Below, in pieces: positions 52,539 through 61,390 of a DNA stretch of 64,000 nt. The notes under the pieces are model-generated. The model was not told where the DNA came from. It did not search any database and worked only from the letters and a program-made list of their open reading frames with translations. The DNA is taken from contig CP014773.1 in the NCBI GenBank assembly GCA_001596135.1, positions 3,782,001-3,846,000 on the forward strand. The letters are read 5' to 3'. This DNA comes from Mucilaginibacter sp. PAMC 26640 (GTDB taxonomy: Bacteria; Bacteroidota; Bacteroidia; Sphingobacteriales; Sphingobacteriaceae). Position numbers and translations under genes: made by a program. Numbering within the stretch: the stretch's first letter is position 1; every line of letters begins with the position of its first letter.

Positions 52539-52811
52539 CTAATATTCAACAAATTCCTCATCGGGGTAGCACCATAACCATCTTTCTCCGGGCTGCGCAG
52601 ATGCAATAACCGGGTGTTGCGTGGACCGGTTATGCTTGGTCATATGCTGGTGTTCCGATTGATCGCAGCAGAGGGTTGCGCCGCAACTTTGGCAGGTTCG
52701 CAGGTGAAACCATGTGGCGTTAATTTTTATACATTCTTCGCATACATTATTATCGCTGAGTTTTACTTCAATTATCGCCTGCAAATGCTGACATAGGGTT
52801 GGGTCATTCAT
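52539..52811 (-). CDS. UBP-type zinc finger protein
   Basis: 90 aa made almost entirely of a ZnF_UBP domain. Cys and His ligands are in LCQHL, CEECIK, LRTCQSCGATLCCDQSEHQHMTKHNRSTQHPV, ending with WLWCYPDEEFVEY. In eukaryotes the fold binds the ubiquitin C-terminus; the free-standing bacterial version has no ubiquitin partner and its ligand is unknown. Convergent with the M16 gene; the 298-nt gap that follows it holds only AT-rich DNA. Confidence 0.85.
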   Translation of the reverse strand: MNDPTLCQHLQAIIEVKLSDNNVCEECIKINATWFHLRTCQSCGATLCCDQSEHQHMTKHNRSTQHPVIASAQPGERWLWCYPDEEFVEY

Positions 52812-53109
52812 GATTGTGGGTTATAGTTATAAAAATAAGTAACAAGCTCTAATTTTCAAGATAATTTTTCTCTGAATTATCAACGAGCGTAAATTTTAAA
52901 ACATCAGACTGCTATTCCGCTTTTGTGATGTGCCGGCGGTGCGTAAATTCTCAGCTATATTATAAATAATCTACGTGGATAGGATTGACAATGTCTAAAA
53001 ACGTTTTGACGCGTCAAATTTCACAAATGCCCCTCAGAATATTCTCAAAAAGAGTAGTAAATAAAAGGCTTTTAGCGTTAAAATACTAATATTGTTAGTA
53101 ATTTTGGAT

Positions 53110-54369
53110 ATGATGAATGAGGAGAGGATTACGGAGAAGTTGAACATATTGGCAGATGCCGCAAAATACGATGTGTCTTGTGCCAGCAGCGGAAGCAAGC
53201 GTAAGAATGAAAACAAAGGTTTAGGTAATGCCAGCAATGGCATTTGTCATTCCTATACAGAGGACGGGCGCTGTGTTTCATTGCTGAAGATTTTGCTTAC
53301 CAATCATTGTATCTTTGATTGTGCCTATTGCGTATCCCGAAAAAACAATGATATCAAACGGGCTGCCTTTACCGTTCAGGAAGTGGTTGACCTCACCATC
53401 AACTTTTATCGCAGAAATTATATCGAAGGACTTTTTTTGAGTTCGGGCATTTTTAAAGATGCTGATTATACTATGGAGCGCCTGGTAAGGGTAGCCAAAA
53501 AGCTAAGAACCGAACATAAATTCAATGGATATATTCACCTTAAATCAATTCCTGGAGCTAGTGATGAATTGATGAACGAGGCTGGTTTGTATGCAGATCG
53601 GTTAAGTGTTAACCTTGAATTACCAACGCCTGCCGGGTTGAAACTTCTGGCGCCAGACAAAGATCAGCGTGATATGATCAAGCCGATGGGTTATTTAAAG
53701 CATGCCATCATCAAACATACCGAGGAAAAAAAACTTTTTAAAAAGGCACCGCTGTTTGCTCCGGCAGGGCAGAGTACCCAGATGATCATTGGCGCAACAC
53801 CCGAAAACGACAGCCAGGTTTTGCAATCAGCTAACTATTTTTATAAAAATTTTAATCTTAAAAGGGTTTATTATTCTGGCTATGTTCCTGTACTTACAGA
53901 CAGTCGCTTGCCTGCTTTGAACACTGCGGTACCTATGGTTCGTGAAAACCGATTGTACCAGGCCGATTGGTTAATGCGTTTTTATGGCTTTAATGTAAAT
54001 GAGATCGTGAGTAAATCACAGCCTCATCTAGATTTGGATATTGATCCCAAATTAGGATGGGCCATTCGTAATATGCAAGCTTTCCCGGTTGATATCAACA
54101 AAGCTGATTTGCAAATGATTCTCAGGGTACCAGGCATCGGCTTGCTTTCTGCAAAAAAAATTGTAAGCGCCCGCAGGTTTGGGAAATTGAATTGGGATCA
54201 ACTCAAGAAAATGGGAGTGAGCCTAAATCGGGCGAAATATTTTATGATTTGCAACAGCAATGAATTCGAACGGCGGGATTTAACCGGGACTAATATTAAG
54301 CAGTTCATTTTGGCTACATCCCAAAGTAAGTATTTAAAGAATAACCAATCCCAACTTAATCTTTTTTAA
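53110..54369 (+). CDS. Putative DNA modification/repair radical SAM protein (TIGR03916 type)
   Basis: 419 aa from ATG 53110 (MMNEERITEKLNILAD; a second ATG follows directly). The frame's first codon is a TTG. Radical-SAM CIFDCAYC is at about residue 76-83 (CxxxCxxC), with SGIFK, HLKSIPGAS and DRLSVNLELP motifs of a half-barrel. The C-terminal part (about 330-380) has a helix-hairpin-helix DNA-binding motif DLQMILRVPGIGLLSAKKI. The family is always found beside a TIGR03915 protein with which it is predicted to act on DNA. That partner follows at once. Confidence 0.88.
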   Translation: MMNEERITEKLNILADAAKYDVSCASSGSKRKNENKGLGNASNGICHSYTEDGRCVSLLKILLTNHCIFDCAYCVSRKNNDIKRAAFTVQEVVDLTINFYRRNYIEGLFLSSGIFKDADYTMERLVRVAKKLRTEHKFNGYIHLKSIPGASDELMNEAGLYADRLSVNLELPTPAGLKLLAPDKDQRDMIKPMGYLKHAIIKHTEEKKLFKKAPLFAPAGQSTQMIIGATPENDSQVLQSANYFYKNFNLKRVYYSGYVPVLTDSRLPALNTAVPMVRENRLYQADWLMRFYGFNVNEIVSKSQPHLDLDIDPKLGWAIRNMQAFPVDINKADLQMILRVPGIGLLSAKKIVSARRFGKLNWDQLKKMGVSLNRAKYFMICNSNEFERRDLTGTNIKQFILATSQSKYLKNNQSQLNLF

Positions 54370-54372
54370 GTG

Positions 54373-55131
54373 ATGACCACCTTAATATATGATGGCACAT
54401 TTGAAGGGTTGCTTACCGTGATTTTCGAAATATACGCCCAAAATTTGGGGCTGGTAAAGTTGCAAACGGGCGTCGAACGGGATGGGGCTTTGTTTGAAAA
54501 TGTGTTGACTGTAGTGACAGACGAAGCCCGCGCCACCCGGGTGCTAAAAGGATTAAAACAAAAAGTGTCGTCTACTGGCGTACAGCGCCTCTATGCCGCT
54601 CATCTTGCTGAAATAAGTGGCGAGGATTTGAATTTGGTAGGATATATTCGGCATGCATTTGATAGCGCTATCAATATTGAGGAAGACTATGGGAACAAAT
54701 TTGTAATGCGGGTATCAGAATTGGTTCGCATGATCAGGCGGGAGAAGCACCGGATGGAAGCTTTCATCCGTTTTCAAAAGCTCACAGATGAAACTTACTA
54801 TGCTTCGATTGAGCCCGACTTTAATGTTTTGCCATTGCTTAACCGACATTTCAAAAATCGCTACGCGGATCAAAAATGGCTGATCTATGATATCAAACGG
54901 AAATATGGCCTGTATTACGATCTGCACGATACGCAATTTATTGATATTGATTTCTCTGGCAATAATAAAGCCGGTAACGTAATGGTTTCATTTTCGCCGG
55001 ATGAGCCCATTTATCAGCATCTATGGAAAAATTATTTCCATAGTGTGAACATCATTTCCCGGAAAAACACAAAGTTACATTTGCGCCATATCCCCAAGCG
55101 GTATTGGCGACATTTAACTGAGAAAATTTAG
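54373..55131 (+). CDS. TIGR03915-family DNA metabolism protein, partner of the radical SAM protein
   Basis: 252 aa from ATG 54373, 4 nt after the upstream stop (the frame's first codon is GTG). The start MTTLIYDGTFEGLLTVIFEIY is the family signature; HRMEAFIRFQ, DETYYASIEPDFNVLPLL and WLIYDIKRKYGLYYD follow. In many genomes this domain is fused to a uracil-DNA glycosylase-like domain; here it is not, so the pair is the minimal form. It probably repairs or modifies a DNA base; the substrate is not known. Confidence 0.88.
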   Translation: MTTLIYDGTFEGLLTVIFEIYAQNLGLVKLQTGVERDGALFENVLTVVTDEARATRVLKGLKQKVSSTGVQRLYAAHLAEISGEDLNLVGYIRHAFDSAINIEEDYGNKFVMRVSELVRMIRREKHRMEAFIRFQKLTDETYYASIEPDFNVLPLLNRHFKNRYADQKWLIYDIKRKYGLYYDLHDTQFIDIDFSGNNKAGNVMVSFSPDEPIYQHLWKNYFHSVNIISRKNTKLHLRHIPKRYWRHLTEKI

Positions 55132-55410
55132 TTTTTATGTTTTGTCTTTTTTTGGGCAAGTAATTTCAGCATCGATTTTGGCCATCTAGCTAGGATTTGT
55201 GAATGAATTTGATAATTAAATTTGTTGATAACAAGTGTAACCTCCTAGTATTTAGGCTTTATAAATGTTGATAACGCCATTGATCTGTGGAAAAGATGTT
55301 GAGAAGATTTACGATAAAATATCATGTTTCACTTGACTATTATAGGTGAAACTTCCGATATTGTAAATATCAAGAACGACGTACTTTGACAGCCTTACAG
55401 GAAACAAAAA

Positions 55411-55972
55411 CTTAATCGGGTGAACCTCAGGGCGATCTAAAGATAAGGGGAGTGCCTGGTCATTTGAAGAAAACAGGAGGCGAAAGGCTCCTGCATTGGA
55501 GAGTGAAATGAGGTATTATCAGTTTTGCAATACTTTACGAAGAATAGCAAACGAGATAATGACCTTGAAGCAATCAGCGTTAGCAAACAAGGTTATTTTG
55601 CATCCATTAAGAATAATGATGCGCCAGTGTGCACAGATAACGACAAAGTCGGAATTCCCAAGGGAGATCAACTAAATCAATGTCTGCAGAGAACGAAAGA
55701 CTCAACGGAGCGCGAAAGAGCTTGGGGAAGTTAGGAGTAGGAAGCAATTTTGATTAAGTTTCCTCCGCAAGGACAAAGGCAATGTCTGCATATTGTGTTA
55801 TTATTTGGTCTTTCGGATTTCAGGATGATGTGGGAGAACAATGTTCGCAATTAACAACGAGGAGTTCAGGTAGGTCAGTTTACACAAAACTTGATACTTC
55901 TGGGGGGCTATGGCCACTAACGAAGTCAGGAGACGGAAGTCAATTCGCAAGAGTAGGCTTCCGTTTTCCTAT
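55411..55972 (+). ncRNA. Structured-RNA-like block of unknown identity (group II intron remnant is one option)
   Basis: This part of a 0.9-kb gap (55132-56045) is less AT-rich than its flanks and full of short hairpins with GNRA-type loops: CAGGAG...CTCCTG (55474-55479/55488-55493, GCGAAAGG between), TCC-GCAA-GGA (55764-55773) and ACGGAAG...CTTCCGT (55933-55939/55958-55964). The purine-rich style with many GAAA runs resembles the 5' domain of a group II intron, but there is no reverse-transcriptase frame and no recognisable domain V. Two 69-aa frames inside have no protein-like pattern. RNase P, tmRNA and SRP signatures were not found. Strand is uncertain. Confidence 0.35.
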
Positions 55973-56010
55973 TTTGGCGCGGATCACTTAATTATCATCC
56001 TTCGAAAATT

Positions 56011-56042
56011 AAAAAACCCTCTCTACGTTTCGTAAAGAGGGT
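56011..56042 (-). terminator. Intrinsic terminator of the tRNA-Leu gene
   Basis: On the minus strand ACCCTCT (56042-56036) pairs with AGAGGGT (56022-56016), with an inner TACG/CGTA stem, and is followed by T6. It is just downstream of the tRNA. Confidence 0.85.
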
Positions 56043-56045
56043 CAG

Positions 56046-56125
56046 TACCCAGCGCCGGAGTCGAACCGGCACGGTTTCCCACAGGTGTTTGAGACCAGCG
56101 CGTCTACCAATTCCGCCAGCTGGGC
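56046..56125 (-). tRNA. tRNA-Leu (anticodon CAA)
   Basis: 80 nt, class II layout with a variable arm TGGGAAACCGT. Acceptor GCCCAGC pairs with GCTGGGT (G-U at the end), D-arm GCGGAATTGGTAGACGC, T-arm GCCGG-TTCGACT-CCGGC, discriminator A. The anticodon loop CTCAAAC gives CAA, reading UUG. The anticodon stem CTGGT/ACCTG has one T-T mismatch at its second pair. CCA is not encoded. A terminator follows. Confidence 0.92.
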
Positions 56126-56141
56126 ATTTTCGGCTTTGCAA

Positions 56142-56678
56142 TCATACAATTGCGCCAAACCGGGCTGCAAATGTATTCAAACTGTCTTTAATTCGCAACA
56201 AATATTTTTGTCTGTAGTAGATATTTGCAATATCGATGAGCCGACTTTCCTTAGCGCTATCGTCCAAGTCTTCGTAACCATCAGTTAGGGCGGCCATCTC
56301 GTCAACTATATCTCCCTCAATGGCAATAACTTCGCTCGTAATCGCCGCTAACTGGTCTGCAGTTTCAATTTCCATCAGTCGCTCATTAATTTCCATCATT
56401 TCCATTAAAAAATCTGCCGGTAATTGCGGTTTTGCGCCCTCATTTAATAGTCCGTGCTGTTTTAAAATGTAGGCCGACAACTTATTTGCATCAGATAGGG
56501 TTTGGTACGCCTTATTGTTGAGTGTAGATAATTCAAGTATTTCTTGCTGGCGAGCCTCATTTTCATTTGCAAAAAAATCGGGATGGTATTTTTTACTCAG
56601 CGCATAAAACTGCTTTTTCAAGTTCGCTGAATCTGGCTTAAATGTTTCAGCGATATCGTAAAAATCGAAATAATTCAT
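56142..56678 (-). CDS. hscB: Iron-sulfur cluster co-chaperone HscB
   Basis: 178-aa DnaJ-type co-chaperone that delivers scaffold-bound Fe-S clusters to HscA. J domain 1-75 with the HPD motif in SKKYHPDFFAN; a C-terminal three-helix HSCB domain (about 95-175) with PADFLMEMMEINERL and YYRQKYLLRIKDSL. The start MNYFDFYDI fits the family. It is 17 nt upstream of the tRNA-Leu on the same strand, so both may come from one transcript. iscS, iscU and hscA are not in the window. Confidence 0.93.
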   Translation of the reverse strand: MNYFDFYDIAETFKPDSANLKKQFYALSKKYHPDFFANENEARQQEILELSTLNNKAYQTLSDANKLSAYILKQHGLLNEGAKPQLPADFLMEMMEINERLMEIETADQLAAITSEVIAIEGDIVDEMAALTDGYEDLDDSAKESRLIDIANIYYRQKYLLRIKDSLNTFAARFGAIV

Positions 56679-56816
56679 GCTGCAAAATTACAATTTTATT
56701 GTTGTGCATTAATCAACCAATTGAAAAGCGAAATCCATTATGTTCAAATTATTTCCCATTAATATAGTTGAAACAGGCAGCGCTAATTTTAAACTTTAAC
56801 CGTTCAAAATTTAATA

Positions 56817-56824
56817 TATCTTTG
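56817..56824 (+). promoter_or_regulatory. -7 promoter box TATCTTTG before the polysaccharide export gene
   Basis: Matches the Bacteroidota TAnnTTTG consensus, 127 nt before the start codon; no clear -33 box. The rest of the 272-nt gap between hscB and this gene is AT-rich. Confidence 0.4.
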
Positions 56825-56950
56825 TTCACTTAAATCAGTTACCAATAATTTTTTGATGTTAATTCAAATAAGTCAGGTCTGGAATTTAGACTTAAAGCTG
56901 ATGTTATACAATGCTTTAAAAAACCCAGCTCTAGCGTTATTTTGTGATCT

Positions 56951-59422
56951 ATGAACCAGTTGAAATTCTACCTATTAGTTGTTTTTATTTTTTTGTGTTT
57001 CGGGGTTATTGTTCCTGCTAGTGCACAAACTATTCCTCAAAACCTATCTGGTGTAAGCGTAAGTGATCTTTCTGAGAGCCAGTTACGTCAACTCATGCAA
57101 CAGGCTCAGGCTTCTGGCCTGTCTGATGAACAATTATTGCAAACATTGCAAAGCAGAGGTCTAAGCGCTGAGCAAAGCAAAATTTTACAAACTCGTGTTA
57201 CAGCGTTGCGTAAAACTACGGGTCCTGCCGTAGATGCGCAACAAGATCTACCTGCTACCAGAGAGTTGAATTATAAAAATGACGCTGATACTAATTCTGT
57301 TAAAGAGTCTGTAGCTAGCATATTTATACCGAAAGTGTATGGTGCTAATCTGTTCAAGAATAGCAACACCACATTTGAGCCAAATTTGAAAATTGCAACG
57401 CCGGTAAATTATATCGTAGGGCCCGATGACCAGCTAAATATTAATGTTTACGGCGCTTCCCTAGTGAGTTGGAAATTGAATGTATCACCTGAAGGAAATA
57501 TTAACATTCCAGGAGTAGGTGTACTCAACGTAAGCGGTAAAACGATAGAACAGGCAACCTCTTTGATAAAAAGTAAACTTGCTGCAAATAATTATGCAGT
57601 AGACAGGGGAACGACTGTGCAGGTTACACTTGGAAATATAAGGAGTATAAAAGTAATTATGGTTGGAGAGGTTACTAAACCAGGAACCTATACTTTGCCA
57701 TCGCTAGCTACGGCTTTCAACGCGCTCAGTTCTGCAGGCGGGCCAAATGATAATGGCTCTTATCGTTTAATCGAAATTATAAGGAACAACAGAATAGTTA
57801 GACGGTTGGATGTGTATGATTTTTTAGTTAAAGGAGATCAAAAGGATAATATCGGCTTACAAGATCAGGATATCATTCGTGTACCAACATACCGCACACG
57901 CGTGGAACTGAGAGGCGAAATAAAAATTCCAGCATTATTTGAAATTATTGCGGGCGAAACTTTGCAGGATGTATTAAAATTTGCCGGAGGTTTCACTGAT
58001 CAAGCTTACACTGCGCGCATAAAAGTATCACAAATAAGCGATCAGCAGCGGCGTATCAGTGATGTTTTAGAAGCCGATTATAAGAATTATATTCCGCTGC
58101 GCGGCGACAAATTTACAGTAGACCGTATCCTTGACCGTTACGAAAACCGAGTTACTGTTACCGGTGCAGTTTTTCGCCCGGGGGAATTTGAATTACAAAA
58201 AGGATTAACCTTAAAGCAACTGATCAACAATGCAGGTGGCCTAAAAGAGGATGCTTTTACGGGTAGAGGAAGCATTACTAGGCTTAAAGCAGATAATTCA
58301 ACGGAACTCATATCATTTGACGTAAACGCTGTCATAAATAACAATGTTCCGGACATTGTATTACAGCGGGAAGACCAAGTGAATATATCATCTATTTTAG
58401 ATTTAAGAGATGAATATCGCATTACCATTAAGGGAGAGGTACGTAAAGGAGGCGATTACGCTTTTGCAGAGAATATGAGTGTTGAAGATTTAATTCAAAA
58501 AGCAGGAGGATTTACCGAAGCGGCAAGTATAAAACGGATAGAAGTTGCCCGCAGGATAATAGATAGCGATCCTAGTTCCAAAACGAGTAGGCTTGCCCAG
58601 GTATTTAGCGTAGATGTAGATGCACAGCTGAAAAGCGGCGCGGCAAATTTTAAATTGAAACCTTTCGACATCGTATCAATTTATAGTTTGCCGGGCTACG
58701 AGAAGCAAACTATAGTAAAAATAGAAGGAGAAGTATTATACCCTGGATTTTACACTATAAAGCAGAAGAATGAACGAGTATCTGACTTGATTGCCCGTGC
58801 AGGTGGGCTCACTGCCGCTGCTGATGTTGAAGCAGGAACGCTGAAGCGCGATAACTTTGCTATTTTAGGTATCAATAAAAATAAAATTGACACAGTTGCC
58901 GTTGAGCGGGAGCGTATTAATCGTTTAAATCGAATTAAACAAACCATCAAGGATTCTACTGTTGTTGATGCCCAGCAATTGCGCAATAATTTTGTTGGAA
59001 TAGATCTGAAAAAAATTTTACAGCGACCAGGAACTAACATTGATCTCGTATTAGAGGATAATGATCTGATAAGGATACCTAAGCAGCAACAACTTGTTCG
59101 GATTAATGGTGAAGTACTTTATCCTAGTGCAGTTATATATGATGATTCTAAAGGTTTTAAAGACTATATCATCAACGCAGGTGGATATGCACCTAACGCG
59201 TCAAAAAAGGGATCGTATGTTGTATACGCCAACGGTACAGTTAAGGGAACAAGGAAATTTTTATTTTTTAATGTAAATCCTACAATTAAACCTGGCAGCG
59301 AAATATTTGTTTCAAAAAAACCTGTTAAGCGTAGCTTATCCGCGACAGAAGTTGTGGGTTTAACAACAGGGTTGGCATCTTTGGGCGCCATTATTTTAGG
59401 TATAATAAACTTAAGCAAGTAA
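56951..59422 (+). CDS. SLBB-domain polysaccharide export protein (Wza-like)
   Basis: 823 aa outer-membrane channel component. Signal peptide 1-26 ends PASAQ. A Gln-rich segment (about 30-95, LRQLMQQAQASGLSDEQLLQTLQSRG) is followed by Poly_export (YIVGPDDQLNINVYGA at about 152-167) and several SLBB beta-grasp repeats (VIMVGEVTKPGTYTLPS, VTVTGAVFRPGEFELQKGLTLKQLI, YRITIKGEVRKGGDYAF, VKIEGEVLYPGFYTIKQ, LVRINGEVLYPSAVI). A C-terminal membrane segment (about 800-820) lies in ATEVVGLTTGLASLGAIILGII. It is longer than Wza, with more SLBB repeats, as in other Bacteroidota. The stop overlaps the next start by 1 nt. Confidence 0.92.
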   Translation: MNQLKFYLLVVFIFLCFGVIVPASAQTIPQNLSGVSVSDLSESQLRQLMQQAQASGLSDEQLLQTLQSRGLSAEQSKILQTRVTALRKTTGPAVDAQQDLPATRELNYKNDADTNSVKESVASIFIPKVYGANLFKNSNTTFEPNLKIATPVNYIVGPDDQLNINVYGASLVSWKLNVSPEGNINIPGVGVLNVSGKTIEQATSLIKSKLAANNYAVDRGTTVQVTLGNIRSIKVIMVGEVTKPGTYTLPSLATAFNALSSAGGPNDNGSYRLIEIIRNNRIVRRLDVYDFLVKGDQKDNIGLQDQDIIRVPTYRTRVELRGEIKIPALFEIIAGETLQDVLKFAGGFTDQAYTARIKVSQISDQQRRISDVLEADYKNYIPLRGDKFTVDRILDRYENRVTVTGAVFRPGEFELQKGLTLKQLINNAGGLKEDAFTGRGSITRLKADNSTELISFDVNAVINNNVPDIVLQREDQVNISSILDLRDEYRITIKGEVRKGGDYAFAENMSVEDLIQKAGGFTEAASIKRIEVARRIIDSDPSSKTSRLAQVFSVDVDAQLKSGAANFKLKPFDIVSIYSLPGYEKQTIVKIEGEVLYPGFYTIKQKNERVSDLIARAGGLTAAADVEAGTLKRDNFAILGINKNKIDTVAVERERINRLNRIKQTIKDSTVVDAQQLRNNFVGIDLKKILQRPGTNIDLVLEDNDLIRIPKQQQLVRINGEVLYPSAVIYDDSKGFKDYIINAGGYAPNASKKGSYVVYANGTVKGTRKFLFFNVNPTIKPGSEIFVSKKPVKRSLSATEVVGLTTGLASLGAIILGIINLSK

Positions 59423-60504
59423 TGCAGGAAGAATTTTCAAATTTAAGGAATACTACCGTCGATGACGAAATTACACTGAAGGACCTTATAAATAAAAGTA
59501 AAGCTGGTTTCAAACATTTACGGAAAAAGTGGCCTGTTATAGTATTATATGGATTTTTGGGTGCTATACTAGGTGCTACTTATACACACTTTAAAAAGCC
59601 TGTTTTTACTGCTACCAGTACATTTGTATTAGAAGAAGCCGGCAAAGTTGGAGGTATGTCCCAGCTTTCTGGCCTTGCATCCTTGGCTGGTATTGATGTT
59701 GGCAGTGGTGGTGGTGGCATTTTTCAGGGCGATAATATCGTGGAGCTTTATAAATCCCGCCTCATGATAGAAAAAACATTGCTATCATCAGTTGAAATAG
59801 ATGGCAGAAAGATGTTGTTGATTGATAGGTACATTGCTTCAAATAAATTAGCAGATAGGTGGAAAGAAAAGGATGGCATAAAAAACTTTTCTTTTAATCA
59901 GGACCCTGCAAAATTTAGCCGATGGCAGGATAGCATAATTACTGGAATCGTTATGAACTTTAATAAACAGGTGTTAACGGTTGGAAAAGTAGATAAAAAA
60001 CTAAGTATTTTAGAGGTGGACGTTGTAACAAATGACGAACTCTTTTCGAAGTTATTTAATAGCAAACTTGTTGAAACCGTTAACGATTTTTACACGCAAA
60101 CCAAAACAAAGAAAAGCGCACAAAATATTAAAGTATTACAGCACCAGGCAGATAGCGTAAAACGTATTTTGGGTTATTCTATCAGTGGCGTAGCTTCAGC
60201 TTTAGATGCCTCCCCAAACGCCAATCCTGCATTATTATCTTTAAGGGTTCCCTCGCAAAAAAAGCAGGTAGATGTACAAGCTAGCGGGGCAATATATAGT
60301 GAGATTGTTAAAAATCTTGAGGTTTCAAAAATTTCTTTACGACAAGAGACACCGCTAATACAAATGCTAGATCAACCTGTATTACCTTTACCTAAAAGCG
60401 AATTAGGAGTTGTGAAATCGACGTTGATTGGTTTTATACTGGGTGTTGGTATTATGATTCTTTGGATTACTGGAAAAAGGGTTGTAGAGAAGATAATGAC
60501 TTAA
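59422..60504 (+). CDS. Wzz-type chain-length determinant/co-polymerase
   Basis: 360 aa. N-terminal membrane helix about 39-57 (WPVIVLYGFLGAILGAT), Wzz motif FTATSTFVLEEA, a Gly-rich stretch (DVGSGGGGIF), a long periplasmic helical region, and a second membrane helix about 330-350 preceded by the proline-rich QPVLPLPKSELG. No kinase domain is fused, so this is the non-kinase form. With the SLBB protein upstream (TAATG overlap) it sets chain length and export of a surface polysaccharide. Confidence 0.9.
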   Translation: MQEEFSNLRNTTVDDEITLKDLINKSKAGFKHLRKKWPVIVLYGFLGAILGATYTHFKKPVFTATSTFVLEEAGKVGGMSQLSGLASLAGIDVGSGGGGIFQGDNIVELYKSRLMIEKTLLSSVEIDGRKMLLIDRYIASNKLADRWKEKDGIKNFSFNQDPAKFSRWQDSIITGIVMNFNKQVLTVGKVDKKLSILEVDVVTNDELFSKLFNSKLVETVNDFYTQTKTKKSAQNIKVLQHQADSVKRILGYSISGVASALDASPNANPALLSLRVPSQKKQVDVQASGAIYSEIVKNLEVSKISLRQETPLIQMLDQPVLPLPKSELGVVKSTLIGFILGVGIMILWITGKRVVEKIMT

Positions 60505-61390
60505 ATTGCTTTCCGGATATAACTTATAATGCATACAAATTAGCTTTTATTTATGATCTTCAGTTAAATTGATAATAGTTGTAGTAATAATCTTAGCTTG
60601 CTTATATTATTTGCCGCCATTGCCTATACCATTCATTCCTTTGTAAACATTAATTAATTGACTATCTTTTCGTGTTCTACATATTTAGATGCCACAAGCA
60701 AAACCCTTCTAATAGATAACTTTACAGTTGGAATTTAGTTAGGCTATCTACTTATTTCTTAGCACGACATTATGCAGTTATGATGGAATAGGCTATTTTG
60801 TCATTTCTGACGATTACATCATTCCAGTAGGCAGTTTTGATTTCTAAGTCAAAAAATAAAGACATGCTTAATTTTATTTCTAGTTCGAATACGTTTAGAG
60901 TTTATGTAGTGATGAAAGCCGCTGAACTGATGATGATCTTTACCAGTTATTGATTGCAACAAACTGTTTAGCTACAATCCCTATCTAAGATTTCACATTA
61001 GAAAAAAACATTTTTAAAAAACTGAATTCTTTCGATTAGTTTTATTGCTTTTACAAGATAGTTAAAGCATTTAATCATTATGTTGATAATTGGTGATATA
61101 TTTGAAACGTTTTAAATTACGACTTGAAATGAGCAAAACAATCGGCTGCTATATAAAACTGACTAATTCGGTTAATCATTTAGCTTTTTAATATACCTGA
61201 CAAGTTATCTGTCTATATAAATACTTTTTGATTTTCAATTTAATATAACTTCTGCATAATGACTTTCAACCTAAACAAACATTGTGAATTAATCGTAAAA
61301 TCCACACCACAATCTACATTTGTATGCATTGATTACAAGCAAATCGGCTTACTTAAATCTTTATAAGTTTATTATTTTTTTGGTTATTAG
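60505..61390. other. 886-nt AT-rich gene-free gap within the polysaccharide locus
   Basis: No reading frame over 30 codons looks real. A -7 box TACATTTG at 61315-61322, 69 nt before the next gene, is the only clear signal. The length is unusual inside an otherwise tight locus; a decayed gene, long leader or regulatory RNA is possible but nothing specific was seen. Confidence 0.45.

Noticed and set aside
55525..55991. Two 69-aa frames (55525-55734 and 55782-55991) in the long gap
   Set aside because: Composition is not protein-like, no ribosome site, no family pattern; the DNA shows RNA-type hairpins instead.
60865..60954. 29-codon frame in the polysaccharide gap
   Set aside because: Too short, no ribosome site and no recognisable motif; chance frame in AT-rich DNA.
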